NCBI GenBank assembly: GCA_900114805.1
Contig: FOZN01000002.1
Location: 434,001-498,000 of the forward strand
Direction: 5' to 3'
Length of the DNA stretch: 64,000 nucleotides
Source of the DNA: Agrococcus baldri
GTDB lineage: Bacteria > Actinomycetota > Actinomycetes > Actinomycetales > Microbacteriaceae
The notes beneath the pieces were generated by a model. The model did no database searches. It saw only the letters and a program-made list of their open reading frames with translations, and was not told where the DNA came from. The position numbers and the translations under genes are program-made. Of this stretch, positions 7,998-17,606 are shown one piece after another (positions within the stretch are counted from its first letter, which is position 1; each line of letters opens with the position of its first letter).

Positions 7998-9560
7998 TCA
8001 GGCGACCGGTACCGGCTCCCGGCGCTCGTCGCGACCCGCGCCGGGCTGGTCGTCCGCGCCCGAGTCGGCCGAGGCATCCGCACCGCCTGACGCACTCGCA
8101 CCGGTCGGCGCCGCGGGCGCCGCCTCGTCGAGGTCGTCGGCGTCGTCCGCGAAGGGCACGTCGCCGCGCTCGGCGTTGTAGAGGCCGAGGTCGAGGATGC
8201 CCTCCCGCTTGGCGACGATGGTCGGCACCAGTGCCTGGCCCGCGACGTTGATCGCCGTGCGGCCCATGTCGACGATCGGGTCGACGGCGAGCAGCAGGCC
8301 GACGCCCTCGAGCGGCAGGCCGAGCGTCGACAGCGTCAGCGTCAGCATGACGGTGGCGCCCGTCGTGCCGGCGGTGGCGGCCGAGCCGACGATCGAGACG
8401 AACGCGATCAGCACGTACTGGATGAGCGTGAGCTCGATGCCGAAGAACTGCGCGACGAAGATGGCGGCGATGGCCGGGTAGATCGCGGCGCAGCCATCCA
8501 TCTTGGTGGTCGAGCCGAAGGGCACCGCGAACGATGCGTACTCGCGCGGCACGCCCAGGTTGCGCTCGGTCACCCGCTGCGTCAGCGGCAGCGTGCCCAT
8601 CGACGAGCGGCTCACGAAGGCGAGCTGCACGGCGGGCCAGACGCCCGAGAAGTACTTGCGGATCGACAGCCCGTGCGTCTTGATGAGCACCGGGTAGACG
8701 ACGAACAGCACGAGCGCGAGGCCGAGGTAGATGGCGGCCACGAACCAGGCGAGCGTGCCGAGCTTCTCCCAGCCGTACTGCACGACCGCGTTGCCGAGCA
8801 GGCCGACCGTGCCGATCGGGGCGATCCGGATGATCCACCACAGCACCTTCTGGATGACCTTCAGCGCCGACTGCGTGAAGTCGAGGAAGGGCTCGGCCTT
8901 CTTGCCGAGCTTGAGCGCGGCGATGCCGATGGCGGCGGCGATCACGATCACCTGCAGCACGTTGAAGCCGACCGATGCGGTGATGTCACCAGAGTCGGAT
9001 GCGCGGGTCGAGACGGTCAGGCCGAGGAAGTTCTGCGGCACCAGGCCGATCAGGAAGTCCCACCAGCCGCCGACGCGGCTGGGCTCAGCGGTCTCGAGCG
9101 CGCCGGTGTCGACGCGCGAGCCCGGCTGCAGCGTGGTGCCGAGCGTGATGCCGATCGAGACCGCGATGGCCGCGGTGATCGCGAACCACAGCAGCGTCTG
9201 ACCGGCGAGGCGCGCTGCGTTCTGCACCTTCCGCAGCTGCGCGATCGAGGCGATGATCGCCGTCAGGATGAGCGGCACGACCGCGGTCTTCAGCAGCGCC
9301 ACGTAGCTCGAGCCGATCGTGGCGAGCGTCGCGGCGAGCGCGTTCGGGGCATCCTCAGCGCCGGGGCCGATCTGGCGGGCGATGAGGCCGAGCACGACGC
9401 CCAGCACGAGGGCGAGCGTGATCTGGAAGCCGAACGAGCCCAGCAGCGTACGGGCTCGGCTCTTCGGTGCGCGCGCGGGTGCGCGCTGTGTGGTCGCGGA
9501 CACAATGCTCCTCATGGATGCGGTGGGTGGGTGTCCGGGCCACGTCGCCCGGTTGCTCAT
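7998..9560 (-). CDS. Dicarboxylate/amino acid:cation symporter (DAACS family)
   Basis: 520 residues, longer than the usual 420-450 because of N- and C-terminal tails. Multiple membrane helices and both re-entrant hairpins are recognisable: SSMGTLPL for hairpin 1 and a KMDG variant of the NMDGT cation motif in TTKMDGCAAIYP. It is expected to import C4-dicarboxylates or glutamate/aspartate with Na+ or H+. The Ser/Asp/Glu-rich C-terminal tail is presumably cytoplasmic. The ATG at 9560 is supported by GGGAGG nine bases upstream; an internal Met at 9515 has no such signal. Monocistronic, with a hairpin after the stop. Confidence 0.88.
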   Translation of the reverse strand: MSNRATWPGHPPTASMRSIVSATTQRAPARAPKSRARTLLGSFGFQITLALVLGVVLGLIARQIGPGAEDAPNALAATLATIGSSYVALLKTAVVPLILTAIIASIAQLRKVQNAARLAGQTLLWFAITAAIAVSIGITLGTTLQPGSRVDTGALETAEPSRVGGWWDFLIGLVPQNFLGLTVSTRASDSGDITASVGFNVLQVIVIAAAIGIAALKLGKKAEPFLDFTQSALKVIQKVLWWIIRIAPIGTVGLLGNAVVQYGWEKLGTLAWFVAAIYLGLALVLFVVYPVLIKTHGLSIRKYFSGVWPAVQLAFVSRSSMGTLPLTQRVTERNLGVPREYASFAVPFGSTTKMDGCAAIYPAIAAIFVAQFFGIELTLIQYVLIAFVSIVGSAATAGTTGATVMLTLTLSTLGLPLEGVGLLLAVDPIVDMGRTAINVAGQALVPTIVAKREGILDLGLYNAERGDVPFADDADDLDEAAPAAPTGASASGGADASADSGADDQPGAGRDERREPVPVA

Positions 9561-9729
9561 TCAGTTATACCTCCCATCACGCCTCATTGCATCCATATCG
9601 ACACGATTCGTCACATTCGATGGAGCCCGACGGCCGATCGGCGCGCGCGAAGGCCGATCAGCAGGGCGGTGAACGTGACCCGCGCCCGCACAGCGGAATG
9701 CCGGCGCGCGCGGGGCCGTTCCACCGACC

Positions 9730-10749
9730 ATGCGCAAACGGATCGGCTTCCTCTCCTTCGGGCACTACCGCGACGTGCCCGGCTCGCGCGTGCCGACCGC
9801 CGGCGACTCGCTGCGCATGCACGTCGACCTGGCGGTCGCGGCCGAGGAGGCGGGGCTGGACGGCGCCTGGGTGCGCGTGCACCACTTCGACCAGTCGCTC
9901 GCCACCCCGTACCCGCTGCTGGCCGCGATGGGGGCGCGCACGTCCACGCTCGAGCTCGGCACCGGCGTGATCGACCTGCGCTACGAACAGCCGCTGGCGA
10001 TGACCGAGATCGCGAGCGCCACCGACCTCATCACCGGCGGCCGGCTGCAGCTGGGCATCTCGCGCGGCTCGCCCGAGCGCGCCGCTGACGGCCAGGAGCG
10101 CTTCGGGCTGCCGCTGCCGGACGGGGCGAATTGGTCGGATCTGGCGCGCGACCGCGCCGCGCACGTGCGCCGGGCGCTGCGGGGTGAACCGCAGGCGCGC
10201 TCGGCTCGCGCGATGCAGCTCGGCCAGCGTCCCGACCTGCCGGTCGAGCCGCGCTCGCCCGGTCTCGCCGATCGCCTCTGGTGGGGCGCGGGCAACCACG
10301 CGAGCGGGCTGTGGGCGGCCGAGCACGGCTACCACCTGCTCTCCTCCACGCTGCTGCTGCAGGATGACGGCCGCCCCTTCCACGTGCAGCAGGCCGAGCA
10401 GGTGCGCGCCTATCGCGACGCCTACGCCGCGGCGGGGCACGCGCTCGAGCCGCGCACGGCCGTCACGCGCAGCGCCTTCCCGATCGTGAATGACGACGAC
10501 CGCCGCTACTTCGGCCTCGCCGACGAGCAGCGGGACGGCGTCGGCCACCTCGACGGCGGGGCGGCCCGCAGCGGCCCGACCTACGCGGGCGAGCCCGAGC
10601 ATGTCGCCCGTCGCCTGCTCGCCGACGAGGCGGTGCAGGAGGCGGACACGGTGCTGTTCGCGCTGCCGAGCCAGCTCGGCTACGACTACAACGCGCACCT
10701 GCTGGCCTCGCTCGGCGCCCTGGCCGGCGCGCTCGGCTGGCGCGACTGA
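9730..10749 (+). CDS. LLM-class (luciferase-like) flavin-dependent oxidoreductase
   Basis: 339 residues with a TIM-barrel luciferase-like monooxygenase pattern: the VHHFDQSLATPYPLLAAMGARTS segment, the LELGTGVIDLRYEQP strand, and the GRLQLGISRGSP phosphate-binding loop for F420 or FMN. It oxidises an unknown organic substrate; whether it uses FMN or F420 cannot be read. Monocistronic between the divergent symporter and the convergent pyridoxamine-oxidase-like gene, which ends 16 bases downstream. No clear Shine-Dalgarno is visible. Confidence 0.82.
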   Translation: MRKRIGFLSFGHYRDVPGSRVPTAGDSLRMHVDLAVAAEEAGLDGAWVRVHHFDQSLATPYPLLAAMGARTSTLELGTGVIDLRYEQPLAMTEIASATDLITGGRLQLGISRGSPERAADGQERFGLPLPDGANWSDLARDRAAHVRRALRGEPQARSARAMQLGQRPDLPVEPRSPGLADRLWWGAGNHASGLWAAEHGYHLLSSTLLLQDDGRPFHVQQAEQVRAYRDAYAAAGHALEPRTAVTRSAFPIVNDDDRRYFGLADEQRDGVGHLDGGAARSGPTYAGEPEHVARRLLADEAVQEADTVLFALPSQLGYDYNAHLLASLGALAGALGWRD

Positions 10750-10765
10750 TGCGCCCCTCGTCGCC

Positions 10766-11254
10766 TCAAGCCCCGCGGTAGCCGACGAGCCAGTGCGGTT
10801 CGATCCGGTACATCCGCACATCGTCGCCCCAGCTCGTCGGATCCGACCCGTAGTGGCTGCTCCAGTGTGCGATCGTCTCGTCCCACGTGGCGGAATCCTG
10901 CGTCAGCCGCACCGCCCGCCCGTGGCAGAAGACGCCGATGCGCTCGCCGTCGACGTGGGCGGCGCTCACCGCCGACCGCGCCGCGATGTGGCGCGCCTTC
11001 GCGGCCCTGCCGTCGGTGCCGAAGGTCCACGCCCCGTGCAGGAAGTGCCCGTCGACGGCGCTCACCCGGGGCTCACCCGCAGCGGTCACGGTGGCGAGGC
11101 TCAGCACCCGCATGCCATCGAGTGCCGCCACCACGGCACGCGCATCCATCACGTGATCGCCGCTGATGATCTCGCGCAGGTGGCTGGTGCCGCCCGCGTG
11201 GGACGCGTCGATCAGGCGCTGCAGGTGCTCAAGCTCGGCATCGGTCTCGCGCAT
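10766..11254 (-). CDS. Pyridoxamine 5'-phosphate oxidase-family flavin protein
   Basis: 162 residues. A helical N-terminus (about 35 residues) precedes the split-barrel PNPOx fold: LSLATVTAAGEPRVSAVDGHFLHGAWTFGT then RHIAARSAVSAAHVDGERIGVFCHGRA. Such proteins bind FMN, F420 or haem and reduce small molecules; this is not the biosynthetic PdxH. TAGCCT at 11261-11266 (read on the minus strand) ends six bases before the ATG with no Shine-Dalgarno, so a leaderless mRNA is likely and supports this start over an internal Met at residue 36. Confidence 0.78.
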   Translation of the reverse strand: MRETDAELEHLQRLIDASHAGGTSHLREIISGDHVMDARAVVAALDGMRVLSLATVTAAGEPRVSAVDGHFLHGAWTFGTDGRAAKARHIAARSAVSAAHVDGERIGVFCHGRAVRLTQDSATWDETIAHWSSHYGSDPTSWGDDVRMYRIEPHWLVGYRGA

Positions 11255-11282
11255 GCGGCGAGGCTAGCGCCGGCCACCGACG

Positions 11283-11822
11283 TCAGCCGCCGTGGACGCC
11301 CTCGGCGAACTCCTCCACGATCTTCGCGTTGAACGCCGGCAGGTCGTCGGGGGTGCGGCTGGAGACCAGCCCGTTGTCGGTCGCGACCTCCTGATCGACC
11401 CAGTTCGCGCCCGCATTGACGAGATCCGTCTTCAGGCTCGGGTAGCTGGTGATCGTGCGCCCCTCGACGGCGCCGGCCTCGATCAGGATCCACGCGCCGT
11501 GGCAGATCACACCGATCGGCTTGCCCGCCTCGACGAACCCGCGCACGAGCGCCACCGCATCCGCATCCATCCGCAGGTGATCGGCGTTCACCACGCCGCC
11601 GGGCAGCACGAGTGCGTCGAAGGCGGATGCGTCGACGTCCGCGGGCGCGGCGTCCACGGTCTGCGTGTGGCCCTTCTTGCCCTCCACCGAACCGTCCTTC
11701 GGCGAGATGAGCGCGGGCTTGCCGCCGGCGCCTTGCACCGCCTCCCAGGGGCTGGTGAGCTCGGAGTCCTCGTAGCCGTCCGTGAGCACGAACGCGACCT
11801 TCTTGCCGGTGATGTCAGTCAT
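11283..11822 (-). CDS. PfpI/DJ-1 family type 1 glutamine amidotransferase-like protein
   Basis: 179 residues. Flavodoxin-like DJ-1/PfpI fold with nucleophile elbow GVICHGAW (catalytic Cys), LPGGVVNADHLR and TSYPSLKTDLVNAGA, all typical of intracellular protease PfpI and YraA stress proteins. Probable roles are deglycase/chaperone or peptidase activity under stress. The ATG at 11822 is chosen because AGAGGAGG stands six bases upstream; the longer open frame upstream is not coding. It is divergent from the RES-Xre toxin-antitoxin operon across a 98-base intergenic stretch. Confidence 0.85.
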   Translation of the reverse strand: MTDITGKKVAFVLTDGYEDSELTSPWEAVQGAGGKPALISPKDGSVEGKKGHTQTVDAAPADVDASAFDALVLPGGVVNADHLRMDADAVALVRGFVEAGKPIGVICHGAWILIEAGAVEGRTITSYPSLKTDLVNAGANWVDQEVATDNGLVSSRTPDDLPAFNAKIVEEFAEGVHGG

Positions 11823-11884
11823 GGCTGACCTCCTCTGCTTGTGGGTTCGCCGGCGACGGTACTCGCTGCACCTGATCATCGCTC

Positions 11885-11914
11885 TTGCAACGTATTTGTT
11901 GCGCGCGGTATCCT
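11885..11914 (+). promoter_or_regulatory. Promoter/operator of the RES-Xre operon
   Basis: Candidate -35 TTGCAA (11885-11890) and -10 TATCCT (11909-11914) are 18 bases apart. The -10 ends six bases before the ATG, so the transcript is likely leaderless. The inverted repeat GCAAC-N6-GTTGC (11887-11902) starts inside the -35 element and is the probable autoregulatory operator bound by the antitoxin. Confidence 0.6.
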
Positions 11915-11920
11915 GGCTGC

Positions 11921-12286
11921 ATGACGATGCAGCTCGATCTCGACGCCGCGGTGCGCGAGAGCGAGGACGCACGCCTCCGCATCGCGGTCGCCAGCCTCGG
12001 CTCACCGGCAGCGTTCGCGCTGCTGGCGGGCGTCCACCGGTCGCAGCCGACCCGGTGGCTCAAGCACCAAGGCCGGCCCAGCGCCGCCACGCAGCGCCTG
12101 GTCGACGACGTCGCGCTGGTCGCGACGAAGTTCGTGCGCGTCTGGCCGGCCGAGGTCTTCCAAGACTGGCTCGACGGGAGCAACGCGTTCCTCGCGGGCG
12201 CGAGCCCCAAGGAGTGCCTGCGCGCCGGACGCGCCTCCGACGTCCTCGCCGCGCTCGAGGGCGAGCTGGCCGGCGTCTACGCCTGA
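11921..12286 (+). CDS. Xre/MbcA/ParS-type antitoxin (DUF2384)
   Basis: 121 residues. The N-terminal helix-turn-helix half (AAFALLAGVHRSQPTRWLKHQGRPS) resembles the Xre-like domain of MbcA/ParS antitoxins. The C-terminal half (WPAEVFQDWLDGSNAFLAGASPKECLRAGRASDVLAALEG) is the DUF2384 toxin-binding domain that plugs the RES active site. It should neutralise the downstream RES toxin and repress its own promoter. Start at ATG 11921 (MTMQLDLD). The stop overlaps the toxin start by one base (TGATG), so the genes are translationally coupled. Confidence 0.88.
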   Translation: MTMQLDLDAAVRESEDARLRIAVASLGSPAAFALLAGVHRSQPTRWLKHQGRPSAATQRLVDDVALVATKFVRVWPAEVFQDWLDGSNAFLAGASPKECLRAGRASDVLAALEGELAGVYA

Positions 12287-12831
12287 TGCGCGCCTTCCGC
12301 ATCTTCCCCTTCGACGGCGGTGCGGCGGCCGGCGAGCCCGGCCATCCGCTCTTCGTCGCGCGTTCGCTGCAGGGCTCCGGCCGTTGGGACAACCCGGATC
12401 GCTACGCCGCCGGCTACTTCTCGCTGTCGGCCAGAGGTGCGGTGAGCGAGATCTACGGCGGCATGGCGGTCTGGCGTCCGGCGCTGTTCGACGACCTTCC
12501 GAGCCCCCGCAGGCTCGGAGAGTTCGAGGTCCCCGATGATCTGGAGCTCGCGGACTTCGACGACCCCGCCATGCTCAGCCGGTTCCAGCTGCGCGTGGCC
12601 GACGTCGGCATCCGCGATCCCCGGCGCACCCAGCAGATCGCCGCCCGCGTGCACGATGCCGGGTTCGCCGGCATCCGCTGGCCCTCGCTCTACCACCCTG
12701 GGCTCACGAATCTGGTGGTCTTCGACCCCGCCGAGCGCGGCGTCACCTTCCTGAGCGCCGAGCGTCTCTCGACCGAGCACCCAGCGGTCGTGGCGGCTGC
12801 CGAGCGCATCGTCCGGCACATCGCGCGGTAG
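12286..12831 (+). CDS. RES-domain toxin (NAD+ phosphorylase/glycohydrolase family)
   Basis: 181 residues, nearly all RES domain: GSGRWDNPDRY (Arg33), YFSLSARGAVSEIYGG (Tyr44, Glu55) and IRWPSLYHPG carry the conserved active-site positions. Characterised RES toxins such as MbcT degrade NAD+, stopping growth; ParT ADP-ribosylates a metabolic enzyme. Partner of the DUF2384 antitoxin immediately upstream (one-base overlap). The family assignment is firm; the exact reaction of this member is inferred. Confidence 0.88.
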   Translation: MRAFRIFPFDGGAAAGEPGHPLFVARSLQGSGRWDNPDRYAAGYFSLSARGAVSEIYGGMAVWRPALFDDLPSPRRLGEFEVPDDLELADFDDPAMLSRFQLRVADVGIRDPRRTQQIAARVHDAGFAGIRWPSLYHPGLTNLVVFDPAERGVTFLSAERLSTEHPAVVAAAERIVRHIAR

Positions 12832-13090
12832 CGCCGCCGCTGCGGGGCGATCCCGGCATCGCCTGAAGCCCGCCATTGCGCGAGCCGCTGCTCGGTCTCG
12901 CCTCGCAGCGGGGTGTGGGTGGCCGGGTGCAGAGTGGTCATCACAGCCCACGGAGGAGCCCGATGAAGACCGCGAACCACACCGTTGTAACTCCCGCCCG
13001 GCGTGTCGCAGAACTCTTTCCGGGCGCACTGCACAGCTGTCAGCAAGCGCTCTCCACAGGCACTTCCGCGTCGTTCCGCGGCGGGAATCA
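12832..13090. other. Intergenic stretch upstream of nrd promoter, no gene supported
   Basis: About 400 bases separate the RES toxin from nrdH. The left part shows no convincing gene. A 61-codon frame from ATG 12963 to 13148 has a good GGAGGAG but weak coding character, and it runs through the nrd promoter, so it is not called. Composition drops in GC towards the promoter. Confidence 0.5.
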
Positions 13091-13126
13091 CAGCTGTGGA
13101 CAGGTTGTTGAATCAAGTGTGGAGAA

Positions 13127-13174
13127 ACACACCATCTTGTGTCCTTGATCGACGCGAGACCCCACATATAGTGG
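13127..13174 (+). promoter_or_regulatory. nrd promoter with tandem NrdR boxes
   Basis: Two 16-base boxes fit the NrdR consensus (acaCwAtATaTwGtgt): 13127-13142 (13 of 16 matches) and 13159-13174 (12 of 16). Their starts are 32 bases apart, about three helical turns, the usual tandem spacing. Between and across them lie -35 TTGATC (13145-13150), a 16-base spacer and -10 TATAGT (13167-13172). Box 2 covers the -10. NrdR with dATP/ATP should therefore repress nrdHIEF. Confidence 0.85.
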
Positions 13175-13235
13175 GAGCCCGGCCTCGGCCGCACAGCTCC
13201 CAGCACCGACCACCACACCTTCAAGGAAGGCCGAC

Positions 13236-13463
13236 ATGACCGTCACCGTCTACTCAAAGCCAGCCTGCGTGCAGTGCACGATGACCACCCGCGCGCTCGA
13301 CGCGCAGGGCATCGAGTACGAGATCTTCGACGTCACCGCCGACGACAAGGCACTGCAGACCGTCAAGGACCTCGGCTACATGCAGGCCCCCGTCGTGATC
13401 GCCGACGCGGACCACTGGTCTGGCTTCCAGCCCGACCGCATCAAGGCGATCCACGCGGCCTGA
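13236..13463 (+). CDS. nrdH: Glutaredoxin-like NrdH redoxin
   Basis: 75 residues with a thioredoxin-fold redox centre CVQC (Cys11, Cys14) and C-terminal WSGFQPDRI typical of NrdH. It is the electron donor that re-reduces NrdE using thioredoxin reductase. AAGGAAGG at 13223-13230 precedes the ATG by five bases. First gene of nrdHIEF, directly under the NrdR-box promoter. Length and motif are canonical. Confidence 0.97.
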   Translation: MTVTVYSKPACVQCTMTTRALDAQGIEYEIFDVTADDKALQTVKDLGYMQAPVVIADADHWSGFQPDRIKAIHAA

Positions 13464-13495
13464 TCGCCGTGCCCACGGCTGTGCTGGGGGCTGAG

Positions 13496-13894
13496 GTGGC
13501 CGACATCGTCTACTTCTCGAGCGTCTCGGGCAACACCGCCCGCTTCGTGGAGAAGCTCGGGCGGCCCGCCTCGCGCATCCCCCTGTATGCCTCTGAGCCG
13601 CCGCTCGAGCAGCGAGAGCCCTACGTGCTCATCGTGCCGACGTACGGCAGCGGGAACGGCAAGGGCGCCGTTCCCAAGCAGGTCATCCGGTTCCTCAACG
13701 ACGAGGAGAACCGCAAGCACCTGCGGGGCGTGATCGCGGCCGGCAACACCAACTTCGGCGCGGGCTACGGGCTTGCCGGCGACATCATCGCCCGCAAGTG
13801 CGGAGTGCCGCACCTCTACCGCTTCGAACTGTTCGGAACTGCTGACGACGTCCGCGTCGTCCAAGAAGGATTGGATGCACTATGGCAACGGTGA
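13496..13894 (+). CDS. nrdI: Flavodoxin-like NrdI, class Ib RNR activator
   Basis: 132 residues from GTG 13496. It opens directly with the FMN phosphate loop ([17 protein letters not shown]), the normal NrdI beginning, and GGGGG lies five bases ahead of that GTG; in-frame GTGs at 13469 and 13481 would add non-homologous residues. The segment [20 protein letters not shown] and the [10 protein letters not shown] loop are NrdI signatures. It supplies the oxidant to assemble the Mn(III)2-Tyr radical cofactor of NrdF. The last 13 bases overlap nrdE. Confidence 0.95.
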   Translation: MADIVYFSSVSGNTARFVEKLGRPASRIPLYASEPPLEQREPYVLIVPTYGSGNGKGAVPKQVIRFLNDEENRKHLRGVIAAGNTNFGAGYGLAGDIIARKCGVPHLYRFELFGTADDVRVVQEGLDALWQR

Positions 13895-16032
13895 CGCCCG
13901 AGATGACGACGGGCAAGACGACAGCGATGGATTACCACTCGCTGAACGCGATGCTCAACCTCTACGGACCGGATGGGAAGATCCAGTTCGACAAGGACCG
14001 TGAGGCGGCGAACCAGTACTTCCTGCAGCACGTCAACCAGAACACGGTCTTCTTCCACTCGCTGAAGGAGAAGCTCGACTACCTGGTCGAGAACGACTAC
14101 TACGAGAAGGAAGTGCTCGACCAGTACTCCTTCGAGTTCATCAAGTCGCTCATGAAGCGGGCCTACGGCTACAAGTTCCGCTTCCCGACCTTCCTGGGCG
14201 CGCTCAAGTACTACACGTCGTACACGCTCAAGACCTTCGACGGGAAGCGCTACTTGGAGCGCTACGAGGACCGCGTCGTGAACGTGGCACTCGCGCTCGC
14301 GGAAGGCTCCGAGACGCTCGCCGAGCAGATCGTCGACGAGGTCGTCAACGGCCGCTTCCAGCCGGCCACCCCGACCTTCCTCAACGCGGGCAAGAAGCAG
14401 CGCGGCGAGCTCGTCTCGTGCTTCCTGCTGCGCATCGAGGACAACATGGAGTCGATCGGCCGCTCGATCAACTCGGCGCTGCAGCTCTCGAAGCGCGGCG
14501 GCGGCGTGGCGTTCAACCTCACCAACATCCGTGAGTACGGCGCCCCGATCAAGCAGATCCAGAACCAGTCCTCCGGCGTCATCCCCGTGATGAAGCTGTT
14601 CGAAGACAGCTTCTCGTACGCGAACCAGCTGGGTGCCCGTCAGGGCGCGGGCGCGGTGTACCTGCAGGCGCACCACCCCGACATCATGCGGTTCCTCGAC
14701 ACCAAGCGTGAGAACGCCGACGAGAAGATCCGCATCAAGACCCTCTCGCTGGGCGTCGTCGTGCCCGACATCACGTTCGAGCTCGCGAAGAAGGGCGAGG
14801 ACATGTACCTCTTCTCGCCCTACGACGTCGAGCGCGTCTACGGCGTGCCCTTCAGCGACATCTCGGTCACCGAGAAGTACCACGAGATGGTCGACGACTC
14901 GCGCATCAGCAAGACGAAGATCAACGCGCGAGAGTTCTTCCAGACGCTCGCCGAGATCCAGTTCGAGTCGGGCTACCCGTACGTCATGTTCGAGGACACC
15001 GTCAACCGGGCCAACCCGATCGACGGCCGCATCAACATGTCGAACCTGTGCAGCGAGATCCTGCAGGTCAACACGCCGTCGACCTACGACGACAACCTCG
15101 ACTACGAGTCGATCGGCAAGGACATCTCCTGCAACCTCGGCTCGATGAACATCGCGCTGTCGATGGATTCGCCCGACTTCGGCAAGACCGTCGAGACGGC
15201 GATCCGCACGCTCACCGCGGTCTCCGACCAGTCGAACATCGGCTCGGTGCCGTCGATCGCACGCGGCAACTCGATGAGCCACGCCATCGGCCTCGGCCAG
15301 ATGAACCTGCACGGCTACCTCGGCCGCGAGCGCATCCACTACGGCTCGGAAGAGGGTCTCGACTTCACCAACATCTACTTCTACACGGTGCTGTTCCACG
15401 CGCTGCGCGCGTCGAACCTGCTCGCGCAGGAGAAGGGCGAGACGTTCGACGGCTTCGAGCGCTCGAAGTACGCGTCGGGTGAGTTCTTCGACAAGTACAC
15501 CGAGCAGGAGTGGAAGCCGGCGACCGCCCGCATCCAGGAGCTGTTCGACACCGCTGAGGTCGCCATCCCGACGCAGGACGACTGGCGCGAACTGAAGGCG
15601 CTCGTGCAGGAGCACGGCATCTACAACCAGAACCTGCAGGCGGTGCCGCCGACCGGCTCGATCTCGTACATCAACAACTCGACGTCGTCGATCCACCCGA
15701 TCGCGTCGAAGATCGAGATCCGCAAGGAGGGCAAGCTCGGCCGCGTCTACTACCCGGCGCCGTTCATGACGAACGACAACCTGGAGTACTTCCAGGACGC
15801 GTACGAGATCGGCCCCGACAAGATCATCGACACCTACGCCGCGGCCACGCAGCACGTCGACCAGGGCCTGTCGCTGACGCTGTTCTTCAAGGACACCGCC
15901 ACCACGCGCGACATCAACAAGGCTCAGATCTCGGCATGGCGCAAGGGCATCAAGACGATCTACTACGTGCGACTCCGCCAGCTGGCGCTCGAGGGAACAG
16001 AAGTGGACGGATGCGTTTCATGCATGTTGTGA
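13882..16032 (+). CDS. nrdE: Class Ib ribonucleotide reductase alpha subunit NrdE
   Basis: 716 residues, the usual NrdE length. It has the catalytic-Cys segment around [20 protein letters not shown], the finger-loop and radical-site region ending in SNLCSEI, and the C-terminal redox tail CVSCML that NrdH reduces. There is no N-terminal ATP-cone activity domain, as expected for class Ib. It reduces NDPs to dNDPs. AAGAAGGA lies 11 bases before the ATG, and translation overlaps nrdI by 13 bases. An internal Met at 13927 ([10 protein letters not shown]) is a less likely alternative start. Confidence 0.97.
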   Translation: MATVTPEMTTGKTTAMDYHSLNAMLNLYGPDGKIQFDKDREAANQYFLQHVNQNTVFFHSLKEKLDYLVENDYYEKEVLDQYSFEFIKSLMKRAYGYKFRFPTFLGALKYYTSYTLKTFDGKRYLERYEDRVVNVALALAEGSETLAEQIVDEVVNGRFQPATPTFLNAGKKQRGELVSCFLLRIEDNMESIGRSINSALQLSKRGGGVAFNLTNIREYGAPIKQIQNQSSGVIPVMKLFEDSFSYANQLGARQGAGAVYLQAHHPDIMRFLDTKRENADEKIRIKTLSLGVVVPDITFELAKKGEDMYLFSPYDVERVYGVPFSDISVTEKYHEMVDDSRISKTKINAREFFQTLAEIQFESGYPYVMFEDTVNRANPIDGRINMSNLCSEILQVNTPSTYDDNLDYESIGKDISCNLGSMNIALSMDSPDFGKTVETAIRTLTAVSDQSNIGSVPSIARGNSMSHAIGLGQMNLHGYLGRERIHYGSEEGLDFTNIYFYTVLFHALRASNLLAQEKGETFDGFERSKYASGEFFDKYTEQEWKPATARIQELFDTAEVAIPTQDDWRELKALVQEHGIYNQNLQAVPPTGSISYINNSTSSIHPIASKIEIRKEGKLGRVYYPAPFMTNDNLEYFQDAYEIGPDKIIDTYAAATQHVDQGLSLTLFFKDTATTRDINKAQISAWRKGIKTIYYVRLRQLALEGTEVDGCVSCML

Positions 16033-17193
<1,161 letters not shown>

Positions 17194-17209
17194 ACCCAGA
17201 CAGACGGAT

Positions 17210-17241
17210 GCGGCCGGTCACCCCTGTGGGTGGTCGGCCGC
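17210..17241 (+). terminator. Terminator of nrdHIEF
   Basis: GCGGCCG (17210-17216) pairs with CGGCCGC (17235-17241), and the interior continues to pair through CACCC/GGGTG with two G-U pairs. This gives a 14-bp stem and a four-base CTGT loop, followed by TTCGTCGTT. It begins 17 bases after the nrdF stop. Confidence 0.85.
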
Positions 17242-17261
17242 TTCGTCGTTAGCCTGGCGGC

Positions 17262-17594
17262 ATGCAGAAGATCTCGATCGAGGCCCTCGCTCGCCAGCAG
17301 CTGGGCGCCGCGTCCCGTGCGAGCAGCGGCCGCGCAGCCGACACCGTCGTCGGCGGCCACGAGAAGGTGCTGCGGCAGACCGTCATCGGCATGACCGAGG
17401 GCACCGTGCTGAACGAGCACGAGAACCCCGGCGAGGCCACCATCTACGTGCTGCGCGGACGGGTGCGGCTCTCGACGGCCGACGCGTCGTGGCAGGCGCG
17501 CCAGGGCGACCTGCTGATCGTGCCCGACGCCCGGCACGACCTCGTCGCCGAAGAGGACGCCGCGATCCTGCTCACCGTCGCGAAGCTCCGCTGA
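17262..17594 (+). CDS. Cupin-domain protein
   Basis: 110 residues, a single cupin barrel. Motif 1 region (GTVLNEHENPGEATIYVLRGRVRL) keeps a His and a Glu, and motif 2 region is GDLLIVPDARHDLVAEEDA with His. It probably binds a metal; its substrate or role is unknown. TAGCCT at 17250-17255 ends six bases before the ATG and no Shine-Dalgarno is present, so the transcript is likely leaderless and starts just after the nrd terminator. Convergent with the glutaminase gene (12 bases between stops). Confidence 0.75.
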   Translation: MQKISIEALARQQLGAASRASSGRAADTVVGGHEKVLRQTVIGMTEGTVLNEHENPGEATIYVLRGRVRLSTADASWQARQGDLLIVPDARHDLVAEEDAAILLTVAKLR

Positions 17595-17606
17595 CGCGCG
17601 GCGCCC

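Noticed and set aside
13095-13126. DnaA-like boxes as a replication origin
   Set aside because: Only two near-matches, no AT-rich unwinding region and no dnaA/dnaN neighbours; promoter regulation is more plausible.
12963-13148. 61-codon frame with a GGAGGAG ribosome-binding site upstream of nrdH
   Set aside because: It runs through the NrdR boxes and promoter, has poor third-position GC and odd composition; the RBS is probably coincidental.
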